A stretch of DNA of 64,000 bases from Paenibacillus taichungensis (GTDB lineage Bacteria; Bacillota; Bacilli; Paenibacillales; Paenibacillaceae): positions 124,001 to 188,000 of the forward strand of contig NZ_QEVW01000012.1 in NCBI RefSeq assembly GCF_003287275.1, given 5' to 3'. The notes beneath the pieces are model-generated. The model saw nothing but the letters and a program-made list of their open reading frames with translations. It searched no databases and had not been told where the DNA came from. Each line of letters opens with the position of its first letter. Position 1 is the stretch's first letter. Position numbers and translations under genes: made by a program. Positions 35,327 to 44,789 of this stretch are shown piece by piece.

Positions 35327-36430
35327 ATGAACGAAATTAATTTGGCATCGATTCTAGTCGCTAAACGCAGAGAAAAAGGATTAACACAGGATGCAGTTGC
35401 TGCATTTATCGGTGTTTCCAAAGCGTCTGTTTCCAAATGGGAAACGGGACAAAGCTATCCCGATATCACATTTCTGCCGCGGCTTGCGGCCTATTTTAAC
35501 ATTAGCATTGACGACTTGATGGGTTATTCCCCGCAAATGAAGCAGTCGGACATCGCAAAGCTCTACACCAAACTGGCCAACGATTTTGCTTCTCTCCCTT
35601 TTGATGATGTAATTGCTGAATGTGCAGCGATCATCAAGAAATATTACGCCTGCTTCCCACTCTTATTGCAGATGGTCAGGCTGTACACCAATCACTTCAC
35701 GCTGGCGAGAACACAGGAGCAAAAAGAGGCGCTTCTTAACGAAACCATGACGCTATGTGAACGGATTGAGGCCGAAAGTGGCGACATGCAGCTTTCCAAC
35801 GATGCGGTTATGTATCAGTCGGTTTGTTGTCTGGCTCTCAGGGACCCGCAGCGGGTGTTAGATTTGCTTGGGGAGACTGTGCGGCCCATGATGCCAAAAG
35901 GTGTATTAATTTCACAGGCATATCAGCTTATGGGCAACATCGACAAAGCCAAAGAAACCTTGCAGGCTGAATTGTATCAGCACGTAATGGCAGTCTTTCA
36001 AGGGCTGCTGAACGTCCTGCAATTAAATATTAATAATATCGAAAAAGCCGAAGCTGCTTTTATGAGAGCGTCCGATTTTGCACGGATTTTTGATATGGAG
36101 CGATTAAATCCAAACAATGTCGTCCTGCTTTATGCACTAGGTGCTCATCTATATTGCGTGAACAAATCCCCTGAGAAATCGATTGAACTCCTTGAAAAAT
36201 ATGTAGATACCTGCGTGGAAGGATTCTTTCCTTTTGAGCTTCGTGGAGATTCCTTTTTTGACCTGATTGATCCGTGGCTGAACGATTTCGACGTCTCCGC
36301 ACCACGCAGCGAGCAAGTTATCAAGAATAGCATGATGAGGGATGTTCTGATGAATCCAGCGTTCAATTCGTTACATGAAGTTCCCGAATTTCAACGATTA
36401 GTTCAAAAAATGAATAGATTTATTGAATAA
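35327..36430 (+). CDS. XRE family regulator with long helical C-terminal domain
   Basis: A 367-residue protein with an N-terminal XRE helix-turn-helix (about 8-62: AKRREKGLTQDAVAAFIGVSK, SVSKWETGQSYPDI). The remaining 300 residues are alpha-helical and resemble a tetratricopeptide-like array (repeated LL..E, A.AA-type helices). GAGGTG supports the ATG at 35327; a GTG at 35318 overlaps that site. The layout recalls peptide- or metabolite-sensing regulators. It is followed after 25 bases by an alpha/beta hydrolase gene, so the two form an operon, and the hydrolase may make or remove the effector. Confidence 0.88.
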   Translation: MNEINLASILVAKRREKGLTQDAVAAFIGVSKASVSKWETGQSYPDITFLPRLAAYFNISIDDLMGYSPQMKQSDIAKLYTKLANDFASLPFDDVIAECAAIIKKYYACFPLLLQMVRLYTNHFTLARTQEQKEALLNETMTLCERIEAESGDMQLSNDAVMYQSVCCLALRDPQRVLDLLGETVRPMMPKGVLISQAYQLMGNIDKAKETLQAELYQHVMAVFQGLLNVLQLNINNIEKAEAAFMRASDFARIFDMERLNPNNVVLLYALGAHLYCVNKSPEKSIELLEKYVDTCVEGFFPFELRGDSFFDLIDPWLNDFDVSAPRSEQVIKNSMMRDVLMNPAFNSLHEVPEFQRLVQKMNRFIE

Positions 36431-36455
36431 ACATGCTGATCGGAGGTTATAGGTT

Positions 36456-37385
36456 ATGGGAATGAACGAAAAAATAATTATTGGCAAAGAAACGAAATAT
36501 CCTCTAAATGGAATGTTATCACTGCCGGAGGATGGCTCGTCAAAAGTTCCGGCCGTGGTATTGGTGCATGGCTCTGGCCCTGCGGATATGGATGAAAAGG
36601 TGGGGAATAACTTCCCTTTTAAAGACCTTGCAGAAGGATTGTCCGACAAAGGAATCGCCGTGCTGCGATATGACAAAAGAACACTCGTCTATGGAAAAGA
36701 AATGAAAAACGATACCAGCTTATCCGTTAAAGAAGAAACCATTGAGGATGCTATCCTCGCAGCTGACTTATTGCGCCAGGACTCACGTATTGATGCCAAC
36801 CAAATATTCATTATAGGTCATAGTTTAGGCGGGATGTTAGCTCCACGAATTGATGCAGAAGGTGGACATTTTGCTGGTATCATTATTATGGGTGGATCTC
36901 CACGAAAATTCGAAGAGATTTTGATGGACCAAAATGACGATGTTTTGAACTCGTTGAATCTGTTTTTGAAAATGATTGCGAAGAAACAAATAGCAGCACT
37001 ATCAACCAAGTTTAATAAAATCTATACGTTAAGTGATGCAGAAGCAAAATCAACTGTCGTTTTGGGCAAATATTCCAGAGCCTTCTACTTCAAGGAAATG
37101 GGAGAACATCCATCCATTAATTACCTTAACGTATTAGATAAACCCGTACTCATTTTGCAGGGAGATCAAGATTTTCATGTATCCGTAGACAAAGATTTTA
37201 AGGGTTACCAAGACTTGTTGGGAGAAAAGCCTAACGTAACGTTTAAACTTTATCCCCACTTAAATCATTTATTTATGCCAGCTGTTTATGGGGAAATATT
37301 AAAAATGAAAAAAGAATACAAAGTTGCACAACATGTAGATAAGAAAGTGATACAAGACATTGCTGAATGGATTCATTCCGTTTAG
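36456..37385 (+). CDS. Alpha/beta hydrolase
   Basis: A 309-residue cytosolic hydrolase. The nucleophile S123 lies in GHSLGG, the oxyanion region in VLVHGSGPADMDE, the acid probably in LQGDQDFHV, and the base in HLNHLFM. The pattern fits dienelactone-hydrolase-like or serine aminopeptidase-like esterases. CGGAGG precedes the ATG. It is cotranscribed with the XRE regulator 25 bases upstream. The substrate is not known. Confidence 0.9.
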   Translation: MGMNEKIIIGKETKYPLNGMLSLPEDGSSKVPAVVLVHGSGPADMDEKVGNNFPFKDLAEGLSDKGIAVLRYDKRTLVYGKEMKNDTSLSVKEETIEDAILAADLLRQDSRIDANQIFIIGHSLGGMLAPRIDAEGGHFAGIIIMGGSPRKFEEILMDQNDDVLNSLNLFLKMIAKKQIAALSTKFNKIYTLSDAEAKSTVVLGKYSRAFYFKEMGEHPSINYLNVLDKPVLILQGDQDFHVSVDKDFKGYQDLLGEKPNVTFKLYPHLNHLFMPAVYGEILKMKKEYKVAQHVDKKVIQDIAEWIHSV

Positions 37386-37415
37386 GAAAAAACATCGTTC
37401 ATACCATGCTAGATC

Positions 37416-37439
37416 AAAGAGCTCTTTACAGGGCTCTTT
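37416..37439 (+). terminator. Terminator of the XRE-hydrolase operon
   Basis: AAAGAGC pairs with GCTCTTT across a ten-base loop and is followed by TCTATTTTTC. It lies about 30 bases past the stop codon. Confidence 0.7.
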
Positions 37440-37604
37440 CTATTTTTCAAATAAACCCCTCGGTTGATTGAAACATCTCATCTATGAACAACGAACGAAG
37501 TTTTACGTTTATCGGAAAGGTAATAACTTTCCCTTTGAGCAAATTTGCCTAAAGGGCAAATATAGGTTAAGATGATCCTGAGAAAGGAGTCGTGTAAAAC
37601 CATA

Positions 37605-37667
37605 ATGAAGTTAACAACTTACAATTGCTTCCCTCCCGAAACAACCATGACGGAGGTGTACGCATAA
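37605..37667 (+). CDS. Possible 20-residue leader peptide before the TetR gene
   Basis: An ATG-initiated frame of 20 codons ends in TAA seven bases before the TetR start. AAAGGAGT lies upstream, but its spacing to the ATG is long (about 14 bases). The TetR gene itself has no well-placed ribosome binding site, so translation coupled to this leader would explain its expression. This is weak evidence and the frame may be chance. Confidence 0.25.
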   Translation: MKLTTYNCFPPETTMTEVYA

Positions 37668-37674
37668 GCGGAAA

Positions 37675-38298
37675 ATGATGGCCAAACCAACTTTGCGGCA
37701 TTTAAAAAAAGAAGCGACAGAGCAATCGCTGGCGATCGCAGCATTTGAACTTGCACTTGAACATGGTCTGGATGGCTTCGTTGTTGAAGATATCGTGCAA
37801 AAAGCCGGTTACTCCAGAAGAACTTTCGCAAACTATTTCACATGTAAGGAAGAAGCTGTTGCGATGGGAGCTACAGCTGTTCACAATACTGCTGAGTTTG
37901 AGAATTTACTTACCATGATTCCCCCAAATACCTCCTTGCTTGACGTTCTGTATCAACTTATCCAGATGCAGCTTACAGCGGATCTCATAGGAAGATTGCG
38001 AGAACTTTTGATACTTTCGAAAAAATATCCGGTGTTAGAACCGCATTTCCTCGGGGTACTGCATCATATGCAGACGACTGCGCAAGAAACATTGTTAGAC
38101 TTGTCCAATGGAAATGATGACGAGGTATATACTTATCTACTTATAAACGCAGTTTACGGGATTATTCTTCCTTTAATTGACGGAAGACTTAATGTGCTGC
38201 TCCCTGGACAAAAGAAAACGGACCACCCTAGCACTGAAGCTGTAGCATTCGATGAGTTTTTAGAAACCATGTTTGGTCATTTGCGCAAAGGATTCTAA
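37675..38298 (+). CDS. TetR family transcriptional regulator
   Basis: A 207-residue repressor. The N-terminal TetR helix-turn-helix is clear (about 15-60: FELALEHGLDGFVVEDIVQKAG, then YSRRTFANYFTCKEEAV). The C-terminal ligand domain is helical. The start is ATG at 37675 or 37678; GGAGGTG lies 16 bases upstream, which is farther than usual. It precedes an MMPL exporter gene by 48 bases, so it probably controls that exporter and itself. An inverted repeat ATTTGCC-GGCAAAT at 37543-37561 could be its operator. Confidence 0.9.
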   Translation: MMAKPTLRHLKKEATEQSLAIAAFELALEHGLDGFVVEDIVQKAGYSRRTFANYFTCKEEAVAMGATAVHNTAEFENLLTMIPPNTSLLDVLYQLIQMQLTADLIGRLRELLILSKKYPVLEPHFLGVLHHMQTTAQETLLDLSNGNDDEVYTYLLINAVYGIILPLIDGRLNVLLPGQKKTDHPSTEAVAFDEFLETMFGHLRKGF

Positions 38299-38346
38299 TG
38301 CGCTAGCAACCCATAATCACCATAGAGGGAGTGTAAAATTAGAGAT

Positions 38347-40653
38347 ATGTCTACATTATTGTATAGATTGGGGAAAACGGCTTTTCGTAAACCGGGGTAT
38401 TTCATCATCGGGTGGGTATTGATTCTGGGTGTTGTCATTTCTATGATCAGCATCAATGGCATTCATATTAGTTCTGAAATGAAAATTGAAGGCACAGAAT
38501 CACAAAAGGTTTTGGATCAATTAGCTAAAGAATTACCAGCCGCCTCCGGCGGGCAAGGAAGTGTTGTGTTCAAAGCACCTGACAACGAGCGTCTGGATAC
38601 GCCTGAACGTTTGGCTGCAGTGATGAAAGCTGTTAGTGAAGTATACGGATTGAAGGATGTGATTAATCCTGCCGATTATGCAGCTGAAGCTGGCAGTTCG
38701 GGTGCATCCGCAGACATGGCTCAGGCTGCCAATATGCAGCAATCAGCAACAGCCTCACCTCCTCCCTATGGACCTCTAATGGTGGATGGCGTTCCTGTAC
38801 CTGGTGTCCTTCTCTCTTCTGATGGTAAAGTTGCTCTGTTTCAATTTCAGTTTACCATTGAGCAGTCTGCAATTACGCAAGATGTATTTGATTCTGTAAT
38901 TGACTCCGTTATGTCTGCCCAACAAGGGACCAACATCACCGTGTTACCGGGCGAAACGCTCAAAACAGTAGCTATTGGAGTAGGCTCGGCAGAGATTATT
39001 GGACTGATCATTGCTGTCATTGTTTTGTTAATCACCTTGGGTTCCGTTGTTGCGGCAGGTCTGCCACTTGTCACCGCACTCCTCGGCGTTGCCATTGGAG
39101 TGGGTGGTGCATTCTCGATCTCCAAATTTATAGAAATGCCGAGTGTCACTTCCGTCCTGGCTCTCATGGTTGGTCTGGCCGTCGGAATCGATTATGCTCT
39201 CTTCATTGTTAATCGCCAGCGCCGAATGATTATTGATCAGCGCTTGAGCGCACAAGAAGCAACAGCAAGAGCGATTGGCACATCGGGTAGCGCTGTATTC
39301 TTTGCTGGATTAACCGTTATTATTGCACTTTGCGGTATGCTTGTCATCGGCCTCACATTCTTATCTACGATGGCTTTAGTTGCCGCAGCTACCGTTCTTA
39401 TTAATGTATTTGTTGCCCTTACTCTATTGCCCGCTTTACTTGGATTGGTGGGTGAACGCATCTGTTCCACTAAAGCACGCGAGAAAAGTACAAAACATCC
39501 TAAAGCGGCTGGCCACGGGATCGCTCACAGATGGGTGAAATTCGTTATCAAGTATCGTTGGATCACAATTATTGCCATCGTCGTGCTTCTTGGCGCGGCA
39601 GCCACTCCTATAACAAAAATGGAAATGGGTATTCCGGGAGCTTCTTCAGCTAATCTGGACACGACAGCAAGACAGGGTTATGACGCAATATCCGAAGGCT
39701 TCGGAGAAGGATTTAACGGACCACTTATTCTGGTCGCGGAGCCTAACAATTCTTCCGCGCAGGTGACTCCGGAACTCTTGGGCAATGTCATGAAGGAACT
39801 CCAAAGCCAAAATAACGTTGCACAGGTTACACCGCTAGGCATGACAGAAGATCTGGCTATCTTTAGTCTTATTCCCGGCACAGGTCCTAACGATAGAATC
39901 ACCAAAGATTTGGTGAATGAACTACGATCTACTGAATCGAGCGTTGCGAAGACGAATGACGTTAAGATTGGTGTTACGGGATTCACTGCCGTTAACATTG
40001 ATATGTCAGCGAAATTAGCGCAGGTATTCCCTATCTATGTAGGAATTATTATCTTGCTGTCGCTTATTATTCTGCTCTTGGTATTTCGTTCGATCATCGT
40101 TCCAATTAAGGCAACTATCGGTTTCCTTCTTAGCATTCTGGCTACATTCGGGATTACTACTGCTGTATTCCAATGGGGCTGGTTGCATTCGCTCTTTGGT
40201 TTCGACACCGGCGGCCCGCTGCTGAGCTTTATGCCGATCATCGTGACAGGTATCCTGTATGGATTAGCAATGGACTATCAGGTTTTCCTTGTCAGTTCGA
40301 TGCGGGAATCATACGTACACGGTCACAGAGGAACAGAGTCTGTTGTCCATGGTTATAATCAGGTAAGTCGCGTAGTTGTTGCCGCAGCTGTAATCATGGT
40401 CTCGGTATTTGCTGGGTTCATCTTTACAGATGACGTCATGATCAAACAGATTGGTTTCACATTAGCTGTAGGAATTCTGATTGATGCTTTCATTATTCGG
40501 ATGGGATTGGTTCCCGCCATCATGGCTATTTTCGGTGACAAGGCTTGGTCACTTCCAAAATGGCTGGATCGCATTCTACCAAATCTCGACGTTGAGGGCG
40601 AGAAGCTGATTGCTACACTTCACGCTAAAGATCATTCCAACTCCAAGTCTTAA
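38347..40653 (+). CDS. MMPL/RND family membrane exporter
   Basis: A 768-residue membrane protein with two repeated halves: a membrane helix near 17-37, an extracytoplasmic loop (about 45-200), a cluster of helices (about 205-370), then a second loop and a second cluster (about 560-740). The proton-relay region GLAVGIDYALFIVNRQRR and its partner GILYGLAMDYQVFLVSSMRESY are the conserved MMPL motifs. It uses the proton gradient to move lipids or hydrophobic toxic compounds. It is the second gene of an operon headed by a TetR repressor, which points to inducible efflux. Confidence 0.93.
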   Translation: MSTLLYRLGKTAFRKPGYFIIGWVLILGVVISMISINGIHISSEMKIEGTESQKVLDQLAKELPAASGGQGSVVFKAPDNERLDTPERLAAVMKAVSEVYGLKDVINPADYAAEAGSSGASADMAQAANMQQSATASPPPYGPLMVDGVPVPGVLLSSDGKVALFQFQFTIEQSAITQDVFDSVIDSVMSAQQGTNITVLPGETLKTVAIGVGSAEIIGLIIAVIVLLITLGSVVAAGLPLVTALLGVAIGVGGAFSISKFIEMPSVTSVLALMVGLAVGIDYALFIVNRQRRMIIDQRLSAQEATARAIGTSGSAVFFAGLTVIIALCGMLVIGLTFLSTMALVAAATVLINVFVALTLLPALLGLVGERICSTKAREKSTKHPKAAGHGIAHRWVKFVIKYRWITIIAIVVLLGAAATPITKMEMGIPGASSANLDTTARQGYDAISEGFGEGFNGPLILVAEPNNSSAQVTPELLGNVMKELQSQNNVAQVTPLGMTEDLAIFSLIPGTGPNDRITKDLVNELRSTESSVAKTNDVKIGVTGFTAVNIDMSAKLAQVFPIYVGIIILLSLIILLLVFRSIIVPIKATIGFLLSILATFGITTAVFQWGWLHSLFGFDTGGPLLSFMPIIVTGILYGLAMDYQVFLVSSMRESYVHGHRGTESVVHGYNQVSRVVVAAAVIMVSVFAGFIFTDDVMIKQIGFTLAVGILIDAFIIRMGLVPAIMAIFGDKAWSLPKWLDRILPNLDVEGEKLIATLHAKDHSNSKS

Positions 40654-40676
40654 TAAGGATTTGAATCATAGAATAA

Positions 40677-40719
40677 AACGAAAGCCCGTTGACCAGTCCA
40701 GTCAATGGGCTTTCGTTTT
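40677..40719. terminator. Bidirectional terminator
   Basis: AAAACGAAAGCCCGTTGAC pairs with GTCAATGGGCTTTCGTTTT with T runs on both sides. It serves the exporter gene (plus) and the DUF4304 gene (minus). Confidence 0.9.
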
Positions 40720-40772
40720 GTTTTACTTCCGTTTTTAAAAAATTGATTCATAGGAGTTGTTCCTGTCCAAGC

Positions 40773-41384
40773 TTATGACACATCATATTTCACTCCATAT
40801 ATATTGAAGATGGCCTTGTATTTATTTTCAAAGATGGTCCAACGATGTTCTGCTCCATACTTTCCATGCAAAGCCCTCAGATAAAGGTTAGCGGCTGTTA
40901 CCTCCCCGGATTTCAGAAGGAGATGGAAGCTCTCTTCGCTTAGATGCAAAAAGGGACCTGACATGTAATAATCAACAATGGATCTCGCATCGGTCATCGT
41001 TTCAAAGAACCGTATTACTTCTTCCAACCCGGGCAGCAGCACTGCTATCAAATCATCCTTATTCGTATCAGGAGTAACTGCGAATCGATCCGGAACAGCC
41101 TGAACAATTTCCCCGATTCTTGCTCTGAAGTGACACTCGGGTTCAAGGGGTGCCGTCAAAATCTCTTTTGATTGAATTTGTGCTAACTCCACTGAGTAAA
41201 TGCCGCAGTTCACATAAAACATGACATTATCCGCCGAATTTCCAGAGGATTTTTGAAAATTGAACATGTAAACAAGGTCGTCTGCTTTTCTACTGAAATT
41301 TAAACTCTTCTTTGTATAACCGTAATTGGAAAGCAACGGCTTTACATCCTGTTTGATCAGATCGTTAAAGAGCTGCTGCAACAC
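40773..41384 (-). CDS. DUF4304 domain protein
   Basis: A 203-residue cytosolic protein. The first 130 residues look like DUF4304 (FNDLIKQDVKPLLSNYGYTKKSLNFSRK, VYMFNFQKSSGN, FYVNCGIYS). It starts with GTG after GGAGG. The function of the family is not known to me; related proteins are sometimes found near toxin-immunity genes, but nothing here supports that role. It appears to be a single-gene unit. Confidence 0.85.
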   Translation of the reverse strand: MLQQLFNDLIKQDVKPLLSNYGYTKKSLNFSRKADDLVYMFNFQKSSGNSADNVMFYVNCGIYSVELAQIQSKEILTAPLEPECHFRARIGEIVQAVPDRFAVTPDTNKDDLIAVLLPGLEEVIRFFETMTDARSIVDYYMSGPFLHLSEESFHLLLKSGEVTAANLYLRALHGKYGAEHRWTIFENKYKAIFNIYGVKYDVS

Positions 41385-41424
41385 GATCCCTCCTTCTCCT
41401 AACCAACTCCATCAGATTAGTGCT

Positions 41425-42297
41425 TTACTTTTTTAAGCTTTCCATAAAATCGTGCAGCGCGTTGGATACCCACTTCTTCGGATGAAGAACGAGCTGTATT
41501 TCGAGTTGGAGCTCTGCATGTTCAAGGGGTAAGGCTTTCAACTCTCCCCGCTCGATTTCTTCCATTACAGCCATTTGCGGCAGAATCGAAATGCCCTCCC
41601 CTGACTTAATACTTCTTTTGATCGCCTCCGGATTGCCAAGTTCCAGACCGATCCGATAAGGGATTGAATTTCCGCGAAGCACTCTTTCAAGCAGCTGTCT
41701 GTAATTGCAGGTATCTTCAGGCATTATCCATTCCATATCCTTTAGATCATTCAATTCAATCTGCGCCTTGATGATCAGCGGATGCTGAGGATGGACGATC
41801 AACAAAAGCGGTTCCTGGCGAATGGTAATCCACTGCAAAGCCGGATCGCTCGAATCATCTGCGAGAATAAGTCCGATATCGGCTTCACCTTCCCTGACCT
41901 GATGCAAAATTAACCCCTCACGATTCGTATGCAATCGTATGTTCAGATCAGGGTATTCCTTACGAGTGGCTTGCATATATGGAGGTAAAAAGTAAGAAGC
42001 GATAGAGTCCATCGTACCAATCGTTAAGGAGCCACCACCCTGCTTCGCCATTTTTTCCTTGGACTGTTCAAACAGTTCCAACATCTGTCCGGCAAGCTTG
42101 AACAACTCTTCCCCGGCAGAAGTCAGACGAATCTTGTTATTGCTGTAGCGTTCAAACAGTTTGACTTGATATGCTTTTTCCAGCTTCTGAATTTGCGTAG
42201 TAACACTCGATTGTGCATAACCCAGTACTTCTGCAGCTCTAGTGAAGCTCTCGCGAATGGCAACTTCTCTGAATGTCTGAAGATAGATTAAATCCAA
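41425..42297 (-). CDS. LysR family transcriptional regulator
   Basis: A regulator of about 290 residues with an N-terminal winged helix (LQTFREVAIRESFTRAAEVLGYAQSSVTTQIQKLE) and a periplasmic-binding-like effector domain. The start is uncertain: the frame opens at 42336, a GTG lies at 42306, and a TTG at 42297 has GAGGTGAG at good distance and gives the family-typical MDLIYLQTF, so I use it. It diverges from a dapA-like gene, the classic LysR arrangement, and probably activates it. The effector is unknown. Confidence 0.9.
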   Translation of the reverse strand: MDLIYLQTFREVAIRESFTRAAEVLGYAQSSVTTQIQKLEKAYQVKLFERYSNNKIRLTSAGEELFKLAGQMLELFEQSKEKMAKQGGGSLTIGTMDSIASYFLPPYMQATRKEYPDLNIRLHTNREGLILHQVREGEADIGLILADDSSDPALQWITIRQEPLLLIVHPQHPLIIKAQIELNDLKDMEWIMPEDTCNYRQLLERVLRGNSIPYRIGLELGNPEAIKRSIKSGEGISILPQMAVMEEIERGELKALPLEHAELQLEIQLVLHPKKWVSNALHDFMESLKK

Positions 42298-42408
42298 CTT
42301 GCTCACCTCATCGAAAATATTGATGACAACTATCATTTGTTATAGGTAACTGTGATGCTGGTTCCTATGTTACATTAGTTTCAATATAACGGGAAGAGGT
42401 AGTTGATT

Positions 42409-43305
42409 ATGATGAATGAACAACATGTTCAAGGAATTTATATACCGGTAATTGCCCCTTTTTCGGACGACAACAAGCTCGACATTGAATCGTATCGCAA
42501 ATATGTTACCCATCTTGCCAAACACGACATTCAGGGATTGGTCGTAAACGGCACGACCGGAGAATCTCCGACTGTCTCCTGGGATGAAGTAAAACAGATG
42601 GTGGAAGTAACGAAAGAGATTTTGACAAGTCTGAACAAATCCATCCCCCTCGTCGTGGGGACAGGAACAAATGATACCTATTCAACGGTTCATCGGACTG
42701 AAATGGCTGCTGAATTAGGAGCAGATGCTGCCCTGGTAGTCACTCCTTATTACAACAGACCGACGCAAGAAGGAATTCTAGAGCATTTTTCCAATGCATC
42801 CCGGACCGGATTACCGATTCTAGTCTATGAGATTCCGGCTCGAACCGGTAGTCGCATGACCTTGGATACGATGAGAAAAGTCATGGATCTGGATGGGGTT
42901 ATTGGCCTGAAGGACAGCACTGGCGGTTTGGATCTGCTGCTGGCGTTAACCCAATATGAGATGAAACCTGTACTTTGCGGCGAAGATGCGTATTTCCATG
43001 CGATGCTGTGTCAAGGTGCTGCAGGCGGGATGGTGGCCTCTGCCAACATTCATACCCAACGGTATGTGGACGTGTATCAACGCTTTGCATCTGGTGACGT
43101 GAATGGGTCAAGAGACAGCTTTAAGCAGCTGCAGCCTCTGATTAGTGATGTATTTGCAGAACCTGCTCCAGCCTCGATCAAATGGTGGCTTGCTCAGCAA
43201 CAGCTGATCGCCACGGCAAAACTGCGTCTGCCACTGACTGCCGCATCGGAAAAAGCAAAACAAAGGTTGTCGGATACACTCGCAGAGATGGTTGTACCTT
43301 CTTAA
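42409..43305 (+). CDS. dapA: Dihydrodipicolinate synthase family aldolase
   Basis: A 298-residue TIM-barrel class I aldolase. It has the GTTGES motif (substrate carboxylate), YYNRP with the catalytic Tyr, IPARTG with the conserved Arg, and the Schiff-base Lys in GLKDSTG. These match 4-hydroxy-tetrahydrodipicolinate synthase, which condenses pyruvate and aspartate semialdehyde for lysine and peptidoglycan. It is not next to other lysine genes but faces a LysR regulator, so a catabolic paralogue acting on another keto acid is possible. GGGAAGAGG supports the ATG at 42409. Confidence 0.85.
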   Translation: MMNEQHVQGIYIPVIAPFSDDNKLDIESYRKYVTHLAKHDIQGLVVNGTTGESPTVSWDEVKQMVEVTKEILTSLNKSIPLVVGTGTNDTYSTVHRTEMAAELGADAALVVTPYYNRPTQEGILEHFSNASRTGLPILVYEIPARTGSRMTLDTMRKVMDLDGVIGLKDSTGGLDLLLALTQYEMKPVLCGEDAYFHAMLCQGAAGGMVASANIHTQRYVDVYQRFASGDVNGSRDSFKQLQPLISDVFAEPAPASIKWWLAQQQLIATAKLRLPLTAASEKAKQRLSDTLAEMVVPS

Positions 43306-43376
43306 AAAAGCGCAAATCTTGCTACGATTGATGAATACATTGATCTGATAAAATGAGACATAATGGAATGGGAAAT

Positions 43377-43414
43377 AAAAACAACCAGTATGGATACATC
43401 CATCCTGGTTGTTT
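43377..43414. terminator. Bidirectional terminator
   Basis: AAAACAACCAG...TGGAT pairs with ATCCA-TCCTGGTTGTTTT with a short loop. It lies between the convergent dapA-like and acetyltransferase genes. Confidence 0.85.
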
Positions 43415-43492
43415 TACGTTTAAACACAGATTTTCAGACGGAAATCGAGGTATTGCTAATCCCCAAGGGGATGCTGATCCCTACTTTGAATA

Positions 43493-44707
43493 TTAAAAGT
43501 AATCCGAAAAGTAAGGCGCCTGCTGCTCAATAGCATCTTCTAATAAATCAAGCGTTTCTGGATCACACTTAATGCGTCCAATCTTATGCAAATATTCAGG
43601 ACGCTTATAGCCCAACAACATCGTCGTCATGGTTTGGATACTTATGCTATCTTCACTACGTCGGCTTTGACTCCGAATTACTCTTCCGCTTCCATTCGGT
43701 TCAATTTGCAGAGTAAATGTGCCCTGATTCCATGACAGTAAAGGGTCTTGCAAAGTAAAGGTCCACTCTCTATCCATCGCTGCGGGTTTGAACGGATATT
43801 TTGAGATAAATTGCTCAATGTCCACGATCCGTGCCATAAAGTAAGGCGAAATGGTTTCCTTAATATCCGCATCTTCCAGCAAAAAAGCAAGCTGTTCATC
43901 GGTGTGAATATTGCCTACCACTTTAGATATCATTGAAAAATGCGCACTAATAAAATTCCACAGTCCACTTCGTGCCTCTTCGTGAATGAAGATCATATCT
44001 TTGACGTGGAATACTTCTTCTTCAATCCAATATAAAATGTAGCCATCCGGTTGACCATCTTCACCATAGTAGACGGCTGCAGTTAAATCATCTGAATCCC
44101 ATCGCCAATACTCACTCCACGCCAGCTCTTTCCGCAACATGGCTCCATGGGTTTGCATTGAAAAGCGTTCATAAGCCAGCTTCACATCTTCGCTGTCAGG
44201 TTCTACACGTGCCACATCACCAGAAACAGGTTTGTTTTTGGGTAATTGGAAGTCTTGAACCTCAAACACGATTTTATCAGAAATGATCTCCCAGCCTTTA
44301 CGGCGATAATACGGTATGGAGTAGGGATACAAGTACGAAATGGATTGTTTCTTTTCACGCATATTGGTGAGTGCTTGCAGCAGCAGTTTATTCATTAAGC
44401 CCTGACCGGAATATTCAGGAAAAGTTCCGACACCTGTGACGCCACCCATAGCGTAAGTTTGGTTAAATATCCGAACCTCAAATGGATATATGGATACCTG
44501 AGAAATCAGTTTTTCTCCATCGAACCATCCAAGTACATCTGCCTGTTGTAAGACAGGTGACTTTTCATGGAGAATTTCGTTTTCTTTCCAGCCATGTTTG
44601 TGAAGATCATTATGAGTGACCTGAAATACATAGCGTAACAGCTGACTATATTGTTCTAAATGTGATAAATCTACTTTTTTCATTTTTAGATTTTGCTTAC
44701 GATGCAT
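43493..44707 (-). CDS. Eis-like GNAT acetyltransferase
   Basis: A 404-residue protein. The N-terminal GNAT domain carries the acetyl-CoA loop VGTFPEYSGQGLMNKLL (about residues 90-110), followed by a second GNAT-like fold and a C-terminal sterol-carrier-like domain, the three-part plan of the Eis family. Known members acetylate aminoglycosides, other amines or peptides. The frame starts at 44707 with AAGGGAG upstream. The substrate is unknown; it is a single gene upstream of which lies a TetX-like flavoprotein. Confidence 0.85.
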   Translation of the reverse strand: MHRKQNLKMKKVDLSHLEQYSQLLRYVFQVTHNDLHKHGWKENEILHEKSPVLQQADVLGWFDGEKLISQVSIYPFEVRIFNQTYAMGGVTGVGTFPEYSGQGLMNKLLLQALTNMREKKQSISYLYPYSIPYYRRKGWEIISDKIVFEVQDFQLPKNKPVSGDVARVEPDSEDVKLAYERFSMQTHGAMLRKELAWSEYWRWDSDDLTAAVYYGEDGQPDGYILYWIEEEVFHVKDMIFIHEEARSGLWNFISAHFSMISKVVGNIHTDEQLAFLLEDADIKETISPYFMARIVDIEQFISKYPFKPAAMDREWTFTLQDPLLSWNQGTFTLQIEPNGSGRVIRSQSRRSEDSISIQTMTTMLLGYKRPEYLHKIGRIKCDPETLDLLEDAIEQQAPYFSDYF

Positions 44708-44789
44708 GCCAGTTATTCTCCCTTGGTTTTAAATTATATGATTTACCAATTGCTTCAGAATAATGCTGGCAATGATCTGATCATAATGA

